Source: a bacterium (GTDB taxonomy: Bacteria; Bacteroidota; Ignavibacteria; Kapaibacteriales; UBA2268). From it: DNA of 37,097 bases. The DNA lies in assembly GCA_030431515.1 (NCBI GenBank), contig JAUIIX010000029.1, positions 1 through 37,097 on the forward strand, written 5' to 3'. Positions 15,182 to 24,642 of this stretch are shown in pieces; the first letter of the stretch is position 1, and each line of letters opens with the position of its first letter. The position numbers were made by a program, and so were the translations under genes. The notes under the pieces were generated by a model, which saw only the letters and a program-made list of their open reading frames with translations, did not search any database and had not been told where the DNA came from.

Positions 15182-16027
15182 TTAATTAGATACAGATGCT
15201 ACTGAATAACTGTTCAATTCATAGTTTGTAGCTGGGAATTTACCTAATGCATCTATAAATGATGCTACTGTCCCAGTACCTGTTACATTGACTGCTGAAT
15301 CAGATCTTTTTACCATTCCTATGTCTTTCATATACCATCTTTCAACCGTGGATTTTACTGTGATAGTTCCAGCATCAACAAATGAAAGTTTAACATCTCC
15401 AGTTATTTCGAATGCATATTCAAAAGCTGCTACATTTCCATTTAAACTAAGAGTTGTATTAGAATATGCTTTTTCACCCAAATATTTTGCTTTTAATTTA
15501 GCAGTTCCAGTGAAGTTAATATTCATTCCATTAAACTCAAGTGGAAGATCATTAAATGGAATTTCTATTACATCCCAAGATGTTGCATTTACATCTATTA
15601 ATTTAATAAAGTTGATTTCTGTATTTAATGGAATTGTAATTCCTAATGCTTCAACTGTAAGTAATTGTTCTACAAAAGATATAGAAGCATATACTTTTCC
15701 ATTATCATTATAATAGTTGTTTGATGCTGATGCTTCTGAACCAAAATTATTTGGTGCATCGCTTTCATAAGTATTTACTTTTGTTGTGTTATGACCAGCA
15801 ACAACTTCTTCCATATCAACTTCTTCTCTTTCGTAAGTTGGCGTTCCTACATTTCCTTCGGCATCGACTTCTGCTCTTGAATATACCCAATAGGAACCAC
15901 TTGCTAAAGGATAATAGTTTGTACTTGTGTCAGTTGGTGTTTTTTTGTCATCATCATCGTCTTCTGCACAAGATACTGCAAAAGCAAGTAATGAGATGAT
16001 TAAGAGATATTTGAATGAATTTTTCAT
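15182..16027 (-). CDS. Acidic-tethered lipoprotein of unknown function
   Basis: This is a 281-residue protein with a type II signal peptide and lipobox AVSC (C20). The mature N-terminus is CAEDDDDDKK, an acidic stretch immediately after the lipid-modified Cys. In Bacteroidota such acidic residues near +2 to +6 act as a surface export signal, so outer-face exposure is likely (inference). The body is beta-rich (NYYPLASGSYWVYSRAEVDA near the start; FEITGDVKLSFVDAGTITV later), without a recognised domain. The YYPLA.GSYWVY opening is common in unannotated Bacteroidota lipoproteins. SD AAAGGA is upstream. It lies 53 bp downstream of the glycosyltransferase gene. Confidence 0.8.
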   Translation of the reverse strand: MKNSFKYLLIISLLAFAVSCAEDDDDDKKTPTDTSTNYYPLASGSYWVYSRAEVDAEGNVGTPTYEREEVDMEEVVAGHNTTKVNTYESDAPNNFGSEASASNNYYNDNGKVYASISFVEQLLTVEALGITIPLNTEINFIKLIDVNATSWDVIEIPFNDLPLEFNGMNINFTGTAKLKAKYLGEKAYSNTTLSLNGNVAAFEYAFEITGDVKLSFVDAGTITVKSTVERWYMKDIGMVKRSDSAVNVTGTGTVASFIDALGKFPATNYELNSYSVASVSN

Positions 16028-16080
16028 AATTAATCCTTTTATAAAATTTTGAATATTAAAATAATTTGCAATTTACGTAT

Positions 16081-17193
16081 TTATTTTGATTTTTTTATTA
16101 CATCTAAAATTTTCTTTAGCATTTCATCAGCCGATTTATCCCAAGAAAATTGTCTTGCCCATTCTAAAGAACCACTTTCTAACTTATGTAATAACGTATT
16201 ATCTGTGATTAAGTTGTTAATTTTATTTACCATTTCATCAATATTGCCATATTGGTAAAGCAATCCAGATAGATTTTCTTTAACTGAATCTTTTAAACCA
16301 GGTACATTTGCAGAAAAAACAGGTGTTCCACAAGCATTGGCTTCTATGTTTGTTATTCCCCAACCTTCTTTCAAAGATGTATTGACAACTAAGTGTGATT
16401 TAGAAAGTAATTCGTTTTTAGTTTTGTTGTCAACAAAGCCATGAAAAGTTATTGATTTATCGATATTTAATTCTTTTGCAAGTTTTTCTAATTCAGGTTT
16501 ATAATCACCTTTTCCAATTATTTCTAATCTACTATTAGGATGATTTTGATTTACAATTTGGAATGCTCTAAGTAAGTGATCAACAGATTTATATTTTTTT
16601 AATCTACCAAAGTAAGTTAAAGTAAATTCTTTATTTTTTTCGCCTATCTTCATAGGATATTCTTCATGTGATAGTGCGTTATGAATAATTGTAAAATCGC
16701 TGGTGTCATATCCACGAGCAATAAAATCATCTAAAGTAGATTGCGAAACTGTAGCAAATGGAGTTTTGAAATAAATAAACTTCATCAGATATTCAGCTAA
16801 ATTTACATATAGCCCAGCTATAAATGATGCTTCTCTAAATATACTTTTACCAAAAAAATGATGGTTAATAGCGAGTAAAGGTTCTTTTACATACAATGGA
16901 GTATAAAAAGGAATTTTATTAATATCATCAATTACAATATCATACTTAAATTTGTTGCTTAGTTCTTTGTATGCTTTAGGTACAGTAAAATTAAAGGTAT
17001 TTCTACTACCTTTTCTGATTATTTGAATTCCATCAATTACTTCAAAATCAGATAAGGTTTCATCTTTACAGCATAGCAAAGTTACTTGATGACCTTTTGC
17101 TGCAATACGTTTGAATATCTCGTGGAAATGTACTTCTGCACCTCCACCAAAAGGATTTTTAATATCTTGCCAGTTAATTACTAATATGTTCAT
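16081..17193 (-). CDS. Family 4 glycosyltransferase
   Basis: This is a 370-residue protein with the GT-B two-domain layout. The N-terminal Rossmann domain has INWQDIKNPFGGGAEVHFHE (the glycine-rich acceptor-side loop). The C-terminal domain starts near residue 185 (FTLTYFGRLKKYKSVDHLLR) and contains EIIGKGDYKPEL. The donor-binding EGWGITNIEANACGTPV carries the E-x7-E motif of GT4 retaining transferases. No signal peptide or membrane helix is present, so it is cytosolic or peripheral. The acceptor is unknown; cell-envelope glycan or lipid-linked sugar synthesis is likely. No other glycan genes surround it. Confidence 0.87.
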   Translation of the reverse strand: MNILVINWQDIKNPFGGGAEVHFHEIFKRIAAKGHQVTLLCCKDETLSDFEVIDGIQIIRKGSRNTFNFTVPKAYKELSNKFKYDIVIDDINKIPFYTPLYVKEPLLAINHHFFGKSIFREASFIAGLYVNLAEYLMKFIYFKTPFATVSQSTLDDFIARGYDTSDFTIIHNALSHEEYPMKIGEKNKEFTLTYFGRLKKYKSVDHLLRAFQIVNQNHPNSRLEIIGKGDYKPELEKLAKELNIDKSITFHGFVDNKTKNELLSKSHLVVNTSLKEGWGITNIEANACGTPVFSANVPGLKDSVKENLSGLLYQYGNIDEMVNKINNLITDNTLLHKLESGSLEWARQFSWDKSADEMLKKILDVIKKSK

Positions 17194-17264
17194 TTGCTCT
17201 TTGGCACTTTTTTTGAATTGTATATTTTAAAATCTTAATTTATTGAAAAAATACTGAAAATACT

Positions 17265-18344
17265 ATGAAAACTATTAAAATATTTGGAAAAGAAGTATGT
17301 TCGTGTGTAATAATACGCATTGCTTTAAGCACATTGGCTATTATTACACTTGTTTCACTTAGCTCTTGCGTAGTACCAAGTTCAGTTCGAGGAAATAAAG
17401 ATATTGAAATTTCTGAACGATTAGATGAATCTGAATCAAGAAAAGATAAACGTAAAAAAGTAGATGAAGAAATAAGTAGAGATGATGAATTTGCTGAATT
17501 AATAAAAGAAGCAAATCAACAAAATAATACTACTAAGACTGAAGAAAAAGTTGAAGAAATTAAAAATCAAGATTTTGCAAATTTATTAATGCCGCTAAAT
17601 AAACAAGTAGAAGTATTAACTAATAATCAAACGGATATTAAAAATAAGTTATCTAATATCAAAAGTGATGTTAGCGTAATGAAAAGCGATATTAATGAAA
17701 TAAAAGAAACTTTGAAGTTAATGACAAATAAAACTGTTAAAAATGAGATTGCATCAGCTGGTATTGTAGAAGATGAAAGTCCTAAAAAGAATGGGAAGTT
17801 TACTATGAAATCTGACCAAGAAGTTGAAAAAACAAAAGAACCACTTTTTGTAGTTAAAGCAGATGCTAAAACAAAAGCTGCATCAAAGAAATTAGAAGAA
17901 AAATACGAATCTAATGAAAAAGATCTTTCATCAAGTAAAGTAGATAAAGAAAGAAATAGCGATAAACAGATTAGCGATTTGAATAAAGTTAGTTTTGAGT
18001 TAACTCAAAGTTACTTAGATAACAAGGATTATTCTAAAGCAATTGCTAAACTAAAAGAAATTGAAAGTGGGATAACTACAATCGTAGAGAAGAATAAGCA
18101 TAATTATTTGTTGGGTGAATCTCACTATGGTATGCAGCAATATGCTAAAGCGATTGAGTATTTTATCAAAGTATTGGAAAGCCCAGAATTTACAGCAAAG
18201 GAAGATGCTAAACTTATGATTGCAGAATCTCAAATAAGAAATGGTGAAACAAATTCAGCGAAGCAGACTTTTAAGCAATTGATTGCAGATTATCCAGAAA
18301 GTAAATTTGTACCGAGGGCAAGAAAAATGCTTCAGAAATTATAA
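17265..18344 (+). CDS. YbgF/CpoB-like lipoprotein with coiled coil and C-terminal TPRs
   Basis: This is a 359-residue protein. A long N-terminus with a hydrophobic segment ends in the lipobox SLSSC (C35). Residues about 40-170 are highly charged and coiled-coil-like (QVEVLTNNQTDIKNKLSNIK). Residues about 240-359 carry tetratricopeptide-like repeats (YLDNKDYSKAIAKLKEIESG, YGMQQYAKAIEYFIKVL, NGETNSAKQTFKQLIADYPE, then SKFVPRARKMLQKL). The last repeat with YP.SKFVP.A is the YbgF/CpoB signature. In proteobacteria CpoB links the Tol-Pal system to peptidoglycan synthesis, but no tol genes are visible here, so the role is inferred from domains. It is divergent from the glycosyltransferase. Confidence 0.72.
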   Translation: MKTIKIFGKEVCSCVIIRIALSTLAIITLVSLSSCVVPSSVRGNKDIEISERLDESESRKDKRKKVDEEISRDDEFAELIKEANQQNNTTKTEEKVEEIKNQDFANLLMPLNKQVEVLTNNQTDIKNKLSNIKSDVSVMKSDINEIKETLKLMTNKTVKNEIASAGIVEDESPKKNGKFTMKSDQEVEKTKEPLFVVKADAKTKAASKKLEEKYESNEKDLSSSKVDKERNSDKQISDLNKVSFELTQSYLDNKDYSKAIAKLKEIESGITTIVEKNKHNYLLGESHYGMQQYAKAIEYFIKVLESPEFTAKEDAKLMIAESQIRNGETNSAKQTFKQLIADYPESKFVPRARKMLQKL

Positions 18345-18351
18345 GATAATA

Positions 18352-19848
18352 TTAATCACCTAACCATTTGGCTACCATATCAGATTCAAATGTTGTTTCA
18401 TTTAAGTGATTAAATGTATTTGTTTTAGGAAGGTATATATATTCTTTTACCCATTCTTTATGGTTTTTAGCGAGTTCAATTACACCATTAATAATATAAT
18501 CTATTTCATCATCTGAGTTCACTGGGTGGAAAGACATTCTAATCCAACCCGGTTTTTCTGAATAATCACCACAAGAAATTTTATCAGTAATTTGCTTAGA
18601 AGTGTATTGATCTACGTGGAGCAAATAATGTCCGTAAGTACCAGCACAAGAGCAACCACCACGCACTTGAATCCCATATTTATCATTAAGGATTTTAACT
18701 CCTAAGTTATAATGAAGGTCATCAATATAAAAAGAAAAAACACTTAGACGTTCTTTGTGATTATCTGCAAGAAAATGTAAATTCTTAATATCTTTAAAAC
18801 TATCAAATACTTTTTTATTTATGATATGCTCTCTTTGAAGAGTTTTCTCATAGCCCATTTCTTCTTTCAATTTTACTACTAAAGCAGTTTTAATTGTTCC
18901 AAGAAAAGCTGGAGTTCCAGCATCTTCACGTAATTCAATATCATCAAAAAACTTATGTCCACCCCAAGGGTCAGTCCATTCTACAGAACCACCGCCAGCA
19001 ATATCAGGGACAGAATTGTCGTACAATGAAGAACAGAAAATAGCTACACCTGGTGTACCAGGACCACCTAAAAATTTATGTGGTGAAAAATAAATTGCGT
19101 CTAATTTTTCTTCTTCACTTTTGTGCATATCAATTTTTACATGAGGAGCAGAACATGCATAGTCAACGAAGCACTTGCCACCGTGTTTATGCATAATCTT
19201 CGCAATTTCGTGAACAGGAGTTTCTATACCAGTTACATTAGAACACGCTGTTACAGAGGCAACTTTCCACGTTCTATCTTGATATTTCATTACTTGTTCT
19301 TCGAGATCATTTAAGTCAACTAAACCAGTTCCATCGTGTTTTAATATCACAACTTCAACTAATGATTCTTCCCATTGAGTTTGATTAGAGTGGTGTTCCA
19401 TGTGAGTGATAAACACAACAGGTTTTTCTTTTAATTCTAAATTAACCCAGTTTCTAAGTCTGTATGGAACTTGAAATCCCATAATTCTCATTAACTTAGC
19501 CAAGGCACCTGTCATACCAGAGCCACACATTAGGATAACATCACTACTTTCAGCATTTACGTGCTTTTTGATTATTTTTTGAGACTTATGGTAAGCTTTG
19601 GTCATCAAAGTACCAGTAAGATTAGATTCCGAATGAGTATTGCCTACATATTGAGCAATTTCATTACAAAGTTTATCTTCTATGTCTTTGTAAAGTCTGC
19701 CACTCGCAGTCCAATCACTATAATAAATTCTTTTTTGCCCATAAGCGGCAGTAAAAACAGTATCATATCCGATAATTTTTTTTCTAAATTTATCGAAATA
19801 CTTATCTAATGTTGGGTCATTAGGGTCAATATTATAGTTTTCATTCAT
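18352..19848 (-). CDS. Class V aminotransferase / cysteine desulfurase-like PLP enzyme
   Basis: This is a 498-residue protein. PLP-site motifs are present: the MCGSGMTGALAKLMRIMGF phosphate loop, THMEHHSNQTQWEESL, DYACSAPHVKIDMH (Asp), and YFSPHKFLGGPGTPGV with the Schiff-base lysine. RGGCSCAGTYGHYLL near residue 395 has the cysteine position used for persulfide formation in desulfurases. It is longer than SufS/IscS (about 400), with extra residues at both ends. No Suf or Isc scaffold genes are adjacent, so the substrate is uncertain. It converges on the YbgF-like gene with a 7-bp gap. Confidence 0.8.
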   Translation of the reverse strand: MNENYNIDPNDPTLDKYFDKFRKKIIGYDTVFTAAYGQKRIYYSDWTASGRLYKDIEDKLCNEIAQYVGNTHSESNLTGTLMTKAYHKSQKIIKKHVNAESSDVILMCGSGMTGALAKLMRIMGFQVPYRLRNWVNLELKEKPVVFITHMEHHSNQTQWEESLVEVVILKHDGTGLVDLNDLEEQVMKYQDRTWKVASVTACSNVTGIETPVHEIAKIMHKHGGKCFVDYACSAPHVKIDMHKSEEEKLDAIYFSPHKFLGGPGTPGVAIFCSSLYDNSVPDIAGGGSVEWTDPWGGHKFFDDIELREDAGTPAFLGTIKTALVVKLKEEMGYEKTLQREHIINKKVFDSFKDIKNLHFLADNHKERLSVFSFYIDDLHYNLGVKILNDKYGIQVRGGCSCAGTYGHYLLHVDQYTSKQITDKISCGDYSEKPGWIRMSFHPVNSDDEIDYIINGVIELAKNHKEWVKEYIYLPKTNTFNHLNETTFESDMVAKWLGD

Positions 19849-19888
19849 AAGTTTACAAAATTACAGAATAAAAATAAAACATAAAAGT

Positions 19889-19923
19889 ACTATTCCAATA
19901 TATTTTTAAAATATTGGAATAGT
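19889..19923 (-). terminator. Hairpin between small gene and aminotransferase
   Basis: Perfect 13-bp arms actattccaatat and atattggaatagt with a 9-nt AT loop. It lies downstream of the small minus-strand gene ending at 19964. The following T tract is weak, so terminator function is probable but not certain. Confidence 0.6.
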
Positions 19924-19963
19924 TGTTACTTATTTTAGTTAAACCAAATAAATTAATAATTAG

Positions 19964-20233
19964 TTATAAAAAATTAACTTTAACTGGTGGTTTGTTTGGT
20001 GGACCCCAGTCTCCTTTAATCCCTCTAACCGTAGAACTTACATTATGTTCACCATCTATATGAGGAGGAACATCAATATTGTCAGTTGGTGTTGAGCCAA
20101 TAATAACGAAAGTACCATTAATTTCAACTGAAACTTGAGTTTCTATCGAATCATTTGAGCTTAAGTCAAAATACAATTTCTTTATTCCATTAGGAACTAA
20201 TACTCTATAATTAGTTGGTGGTGCTGGTCCCAT
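19964..20233 (-). CDS. Small unknown protein, possible beta-sandwich
   Basis: The start is placed at the ATG at 20233 (MGPAPPTNYRVLVPNGIKKL), because GGAG lies 5 bases before it. An in-frame ATG at 20275 would add 14 residues with no such site. The 89-residue product is rich in Val, Pro and Thr with alternating hydrophobic residues (LYFDLSSNDSIETQVSVEIN), suggesting beta strands. No signal peptide or known family is recognised. It ends with PPNKPPVKVNFL. It is a lone gene with a hairpin after it. Confidence 0.55.
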   Translation of the reverse strand: MGPAPPTNYRVLVPNGIKKLYFDLSSNDSIETQVSVEINGTFVIIGSTPTDNIDVPPHIDGEHNVSSTVRGIKGDWGPPNKPPVKVNFL

Positions 20234-20444
20234 AATATCTCCAAATATTGAAAAAAAATACTCTATAATAAACAACTTACAAAATTAATTTTATTTTTTA
20301 AAATAATTATTATTAATTTACACAAATTTTTATTTCAAATTTTATTATTTATTGTAACTATTACTTAATAAATTGATAAATACTTAATATTTAAGACACG
20401 GTAGTCTTTAATTATTTTTCAAATTATTTTTAATTTAGGATATT

Positions 20445-21794
20445 TTGTTTTACCTCATATTCATATTAAATATTTTTTTTGCCAGCGGTAATGATGGGAC
20501 TTATTATCTAAACAAAGGATTAGAGAATAAGGAAAATTATGCTGAAGCTGAAGTTAATTTTAAAACTGCTATAGAATTATTTAAAAAAGATTATAATTAT
20601 AAAGACTTAGCTCAAACTTATTATTATCTTGGATATTTGAATGAATTATATTCTAAATTCGAACCTTCTATTATCTATTATAATAAAAGTTTAAGTGCAT
20701 TAAATAAAATCCAAGACAACAATCTGTTATTTAAGTGTAATGAGAGACTTATAACTATTTATATCTATTTAAACAATTTTAATGATGCTAATAGATATTT
20801 AAAACTAAATTCACAATTAATAAATGAGATAGATAATAAAAATAGATATTATTATACAGAAGCATTTTATTATTATTCAATTAGAGAAAATGGCAACGCA
20901 CTTCAATCTTTAAGAAAATTTGATTTAAAAAATCTTGATTATTTGGAATTAGATTATTATAATATTTTAGCATCTGTTTTTGATCAAATGGGAGATTATC
21001 ATAATGCTTTAGAAAATTACAATAATCTCTTAAATAAAGATTCCTCAAATATTACTTTTTTACTAAATACTGTTAAATTTTTATATAAGAATAATGATTA
21101 TAAAAAAGGCGATAGGTATTATAAAAAATTAAGAGGCATGAAAGACTCCACAATATTAATTGAACGAGCACAAAATAATCTATTACATTCTGAAATATTA
21201 TTTCTAAAAGGTGATTATAATAAATCTTTATCAATATTAGATTCTATCAAACCTTTTTTTGAAACAAATCAAATTTATAATAAACTCAGCGAATGTTTAG
21301 TTGTTTATAAAAATAATTATAGAGAATTGAAAAGATATGAGGATTATGATAGGGTTGTAGAGGAAATATTATCTGTAAAAGAGAAACAAATAAATAGCCA
21401 ATTAGAAACTGTATCAAAAATAAATGATGCTCTGTTTAATCTTGAAAAAGAGAACTTAGAACTAAGTCACCAAAATGATATTTATACTTTAACAACTTAT
21501 TCTACTATTGCTATTTTTATTTTGACTATTGTTGTAGTTATTATTGCATTTATCAAAAGACGTAAAACTAATGAGTATAAGCAAAAAATAAAACAAATAG
21601 ATGCAGAAAATCAAGCACTGAGAGATATTCTAGATAATGATTTTCATAATGCTCTGGATAGTTATCACGAAACAATTTATTCAAATTTAGACGCTAATAA
21701 AGATTCAAAAGTATTTAATGATTTTGATAAGTTAGTGAAAATTAAAAAACAAATTAATGATTTTTTAAGTAATAGAAATAAGAAGATATTTTAA
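20445..21794 (+). CDS. TPR-repeat membrane protein with cytoplasmic coiled coil
   Basis: This is a 449-residue protein starting at TTG (20445) with AGGA just upstream; no ATG is near and a hydrophobic signal follows at once (FYLIFILNIFFASG). Residues about 20-300 contain TPR-like helical repeats (AEVNFKTAIELFKKDYNYKD, LAQTYYYLGYL, FDQMGDYHNALENYNNLL). A coiled-coil linker follows, then one transmembrane helix at about 348-370 and a cytoplasmic tail of some 75 residues. This is the layout of Bacteroidota TPR sensor proteins, but the kinase or LuxR output domain is absent. The tail shows no known domain. It ends 1 bp from the convergent next gene. Confidence 0.75.
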   Translation: MFYLIFILNIFFASGNDGTYYLNKGLENKENYAEAEVNFKTAIELFKKDYNYKDLAQTYYYLGYLNELYSKFEPSIIYYNKSLSALNKIQDNNLLFKCNERLITIYIYLNNFNDANRYLKLNSQLINEIDNKNRYYYTEAFYYYSIRENGNALQSLRKFDLKNLDYLELDYYNILASVFDQMGDYHNALENYNNLLNKDSSNITFLLNTVKFLYKNNDYKKGDRYYKKLRGMKDSTILIERAQNNLLHSEILFLKGDYNKSLSILDSIKPFFETNQIYNKLSECLVVYKNNYRELKRYEDYDRVVEEILSVKEKQINSQLETVSKINDALFNLEKENLELSHQNDIYTLTTYSTIAIFILTIVVVIIAFIKRRKTNEYKQKIKQIDAENQALRDILDNDFHNALDSYHETIYSNLDANKDSKVFNDFDKLVKIKKQINDFLSNRNKKIF

Positions 21795-21795
21795 A

Positions 21796-22884
21796 TTACA
21801 TATTAAAAGGATAGTCAATATATCCCTTTTCTGTATCAGTATAGAAAGTTGATACATCCCAATCATTTAATTCATCATTTTCTTTAAATCGTCTTGGTAA
21901 GTCAGGATTTGAAATAAATAATTTCCCAAATGCGATTATATCACAATATGATTTAGAAATATATTCATTTGCTTTTTTAAAGTCAAAGCCACTATTTCCT
22001 ACGATAATTCCTTTATAAATTTTTCTGAAGTATTTAATCACTTCACCTTCTTGAAGATAGTGAGCAGGTGCTTTGTAAGATTTCCCAGGAGGATTGTAAA
22101 ATTCTGCCAAATGCAAGTAACTCAAACTAAAATTGTTTAATTCCTTTATTAAATATGAAAAGGTTTCAATAACTGTTGAGTCATTCATAGAATTAAAAGT
22201 ACCAGATGGAGAGAGTTTTATAGCTACCTTTTTTCTACTAATCCTATCGGATACTGCTTTTACTACTTCTAAGGCAAATTTACATCTATTTTCTATGCTA
22301 CCTCCATATTCATCTGTTCTTTGATTCGATCCATCACAAATAAACTGGTCAATCAAATATCCATTTGCACCGTGAATTTCTACACCGTCAAAACCTGCTT
22401 TAATTGCATTTTCAGCGGCGTTTGCGTAATCATCGATAACTTGTTTTATTTCGCTAATTTCTAATTCTCTTGGTACTTCTTTGTCTTTTAAACCGTAAGG
22501 AGTTTTGATTTGGCCTTTGGAAGCAATTGCAGAAGGAGCTACGGGCAATTTACCATTATGAAAATCAGAGTGGGAAGACCGTCCTACATGCCATAATTGA
22601 CAGTAAATCTTCCCACCATAATGATGTACTGAGTCAGTAATTCTTTTCCATTTTTCTATATGAAGATTAGTATAAATACCAGGGGTATTAACATATCCAG
22701 TAGCTTGAGATGATATATTAGTAGCTTCGGATATTATCAAACCAGCAGTAGATCTCTGATTATAATAAATCCTCATCATCTCATTAGGAATAGTCGCTTT
22801 TGCCCTATTACGTGTAAGAGGTGCCATAGCAATTCTATTACTTAATTGACAATCTCCAATAGTTATAGGGTCAAAGAGGTTCAT
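21796..22884 (-). CDS. Old yellow enzyme family ene-reductase (FMN)
   Basis: This is a 362-residue protein. It has LFDPITIGDCQLSNRIAMAP and LTRNRA at the N-terminus, CQLWHVGRSSH around residue 94-104, and AGFDGVEIHGANGYLIDQF with the His/Asn pair that binds substrate. The C-terminal part is VGNSGFDFKKANEYISKSYC, DIIAFGKLFISNPDLPRRF, the FMN-phosphate loop region. Length and motifs match NemA/OYE alkene reductases, which reduce activated C=C bonds with NAD(P)H. The physiological substrate is unknown. Its ATG overlaps the cyclophilin stop by one base (TAATG), so translation is coupled. Confidence 0.88.
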   Translation of the reverse strand: MNLFDPITIGDCQLSNRIAMAPLTRNRAKATIPNEMMRIYYNQRSTAGLIISEATNISSQATGYVNTPGIYTNLHIEKWKRITDSVHHYGGKIYCQLWHVGRSSHSDFHNGKLPVAPSAIASKGQIKTPYGLKDKEVPRELEISEIKQVIDDYANAAENAIKAGFDGVEIHGANGYLIDQFICDGSNQRTDEYGGSIENRCKFALEVVKAVSDRISRKKVAIKLSPSGTFNSMNDSTVIETFSYLIKELNNFSLSYLHLAEFYNPPGKSYKAPAHYLQEGEVIKYFRKIYKGIIVGNSGFDFKKANEYISKSYCDIIAFGKLFISNPDLPRRFKENDELNDWDVSTFYTDTEKGYIDYPFNM

Positions 22885-23387
22885 TATTCTTCAATTTTTA
22901 TAATTTTCATTTCCACTTTTTCATGTGGGTTGTCGCTTCTATCTCTTGTTACATTTACTACTTTATCAACAACTTCTAAGCCATCTAATACTTTACCATA
23001 AACAGTATATTGTCCATCTAAAAATTTTGCATCTGCTACACAAATGAAAAATTGAGAAGATGCACTATTAGGATCCTGTGATCTTGCTGCTGATAAAATT
23101 CCTCGAGTGTGTGAAATATCATTAAATTCAGCTTTTACTTTTTTCTGACTTTTATTTCCCATTCCCCAAGTGTGTCTATCGCCGCTAATTGAGTTAGGGT
23201 CGCCACCTTGAATCATAAATCCAGGTATAACTCTATGAAAAGCACAGCCATCATAAGCACCTGCTGTAACTAATTCATCAAAATTAGCAGCATGTAATGG
23301 AGCTACTTCTGGGAATGTTTCTAATGTAATTGTTCCGAAATCTTCGTTTTCTTGAGTTACTGTTATTTCGTATTTTGGGTTTGCCAT
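22884..23387 (-). CDS. Cyclophilin-type peptidyl-prolyl isomerase
   Basis: This is a 167-residue protein of one cyclophilin domain: AANFDELVTAGAYDGCAFHR, VIPGFMIQGGDP, then ILSAARSQDPNSASSQFFIC and LDGQYTVYGKVLDGLEVVDK. The catalytic FHRVIPGFMIQGGD motif is intact. It has no signal peptide, so it is cytosolic. It belongs to a minus-strand run with clpS upstream (27 bp) and the ene-reductase downstream (1-bp overlap). Confidence 0.93.
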   Translation of the reverse strand: MANPKYEITVTQENEDFGTITLETFPEVAPLHAANFDELVTAGAYDGCAFHRVIPGFMIQGGDPNSISGDRHTWGMGNKSQKKVKAEFNDISHTRGILSAARSQDPNSASSQFFICVADAKFLDGQYTVYGKVLDGLEVVDKVVNVTRDRSDNPHEKVEMKIIKIEE

Positions 23388-23414
23388 TTTTTCCTTAATA
23401 ATTTTATAATTCTA

Positions 23415-23702
23415 TTAATATTCAATTTGTGTGTGTAAACCAATTTCTTCTAATACTGAACTTACTCTAAGGCACTCGTGCATTTCGCCAGAAAAAACAG
23501 CTGCTTTTCCTTTTGAATGAACTTCCCAAGTAAGAGCTTCAGCTTCATTTTCTGAGCATTTTATTGCCTTAATTATCTGTTGAGTTACTTCTTCAAAAGA
23601 ATGCCAATCATCGTTAAATAAAATAACTTTTGATCCTAATGTAACATCAATCTCATCAATAACTTCTGGATTTTCAATTTCCTGAATATTCATACGATGC
23701 AC
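23415..23702 (-). CDS. clpS: ClpS, N-degron adaptor of the Clp protease
   Basis: This is a 95-residue protein. VILFNDDWHSFEEV carries the N30-D31-D32 triad and EVHSKGKAAVF carries H62, the residues that bind the N-terminal residue of substrates in ClpS. The gatekeeper Met of the E. coli protein is replaced by Phe (F36). The C-terminus LEEIGLHTQIEY is a divergent version of the ClpA-binding helix and strand. ClpS delivers proteins with destabilising N-termini to ClpAP/ClpCP. Its partner tagger Aat is at 35906 in this window. It is in a run with dapD (11 bp upstream) and the cyclophilin. Confidence 0.85.
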   Translation of the reverse strand: MHRMNIQEIENPEVIDEIDVTLGSKVILFNDDWHSFEEVTQQIIKAIKCSENEAEALTWEVHSKGKAAVFSGEMHECLRVSSVLEEIGLHTQIEY

Positions 23703-23713
23703 TATCTTTTAAA

Positions 23714-24544
23714 TTATCTTAAAATATCTTCTAATGCAGTTTTTGCGTCTGTTTTCTCATCTCTGTACTTTATTATCAAAGGTGTCGAAACTGATAAACC
23801 ATGTTCTTTACCATAAGGTGATTGAATTGCTCTCGCACCTGGAATAACAACAGCACCTTCTGGAATTACAAGTGGTTCTTCATTTGTTGCTTTGATTACA
23901 GCATTATTTACCAAATCATAAACACGAGTAGAAGCATTTAAAATTACACCTGTTCCAAGAACTGCTCTGCGTTTAACCATAACCCCTTCATAAACTCCAC
24001 AATTCCCACCTATCATCACATCATCTTCAACTATTACCGGTCTTGCTCCCGCTGGTTCTAATACTCCGCCAATTTGAGATGCTGCTGATAAGTGTACTCT
24101 TTTACCAACTTGAGCACAAGTACCAACTAAAGCGTGCGAATCAATCATTGAACCTTCATCTACATAAGCACCGATGTTGATATACATTGGTGGCATACAA
24201 ATTACGCCTGGTGCAACATAAGAGCCAGTTCTGATAGATGAACCACCTGGTACTAATCTAACGCCATCTTCCAATTTTAATGATTTAAGATGTAATATAT
24301 CTTTATCAAAAAACTTAAATTCATCATTAATTGAAAAATCTGTTAAACTTGAGTGTTTAAATAATGTTAGTATCCCTACTTTAACCCAAGAGTTTACAAT
24401 CCATTCTTGATCTTGGTTCTTCTGCGCACATCTTATACTACCATTATTCAAGCTATCTATAAAATCGTTTACAAAAGAAGTAATAAAAGATTTATCAGTA
24501 TTTCCATTTATAATAGATTCTAATCTATTTCTCAATTCAGACAT
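23714..24544 (-). CDS. dapD: Tetrahydrodipicolinate N-succinyltransferase
   Basis: The start is placed at ATG 24544 ([15 protein letters not shown]), giving 276 residues, because DapD proteins begin this way; a start at 24574 would add ten hydrophobic residues not seen in the family. Hexapeptide repeats of a left-handed beta helix occupy about residues 95-245: [80 protein letters not shown]. It catalyses the succinyl-CoA-dependent step of lysine/diaminopimelate synthesis. It is the first gene of a four-gene minus-strand run. Confidence 0.92.
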   Translation of the reverse strand: MSELRNRLESIINGNTDKSFITSFVNDFIDSLNNGSIRCAQKNQDQEWIVNSWVKVGILTLFKHSSLTDFSINDEFKFFDKDILHLKSLKLEDGVRLVPGGSSIRTGSYVAPGVICMPPMYINIGAYVDEGSMIDSHALVGTCAQVGKRVHLSAASQIGGVLEPAGARPVIVEDDVMIGGNCGVYEGVMVKRRAVLGTGVILNASTRVYDLVNNAVIKATNEEPLVIPEGAVVIPGARAIQSPYGKEHGLSVSTPLIIKYRDEKTDAKTALEDILR

Positions 24545-24642
24545 TTTTGACCAATTAATAAAAATAAAATACAAAAATAAGAAATTTTACTTTATTTAAA
24601 GAAATTGAATAAAATACGATATATAAAAGCAATAGTTATTAA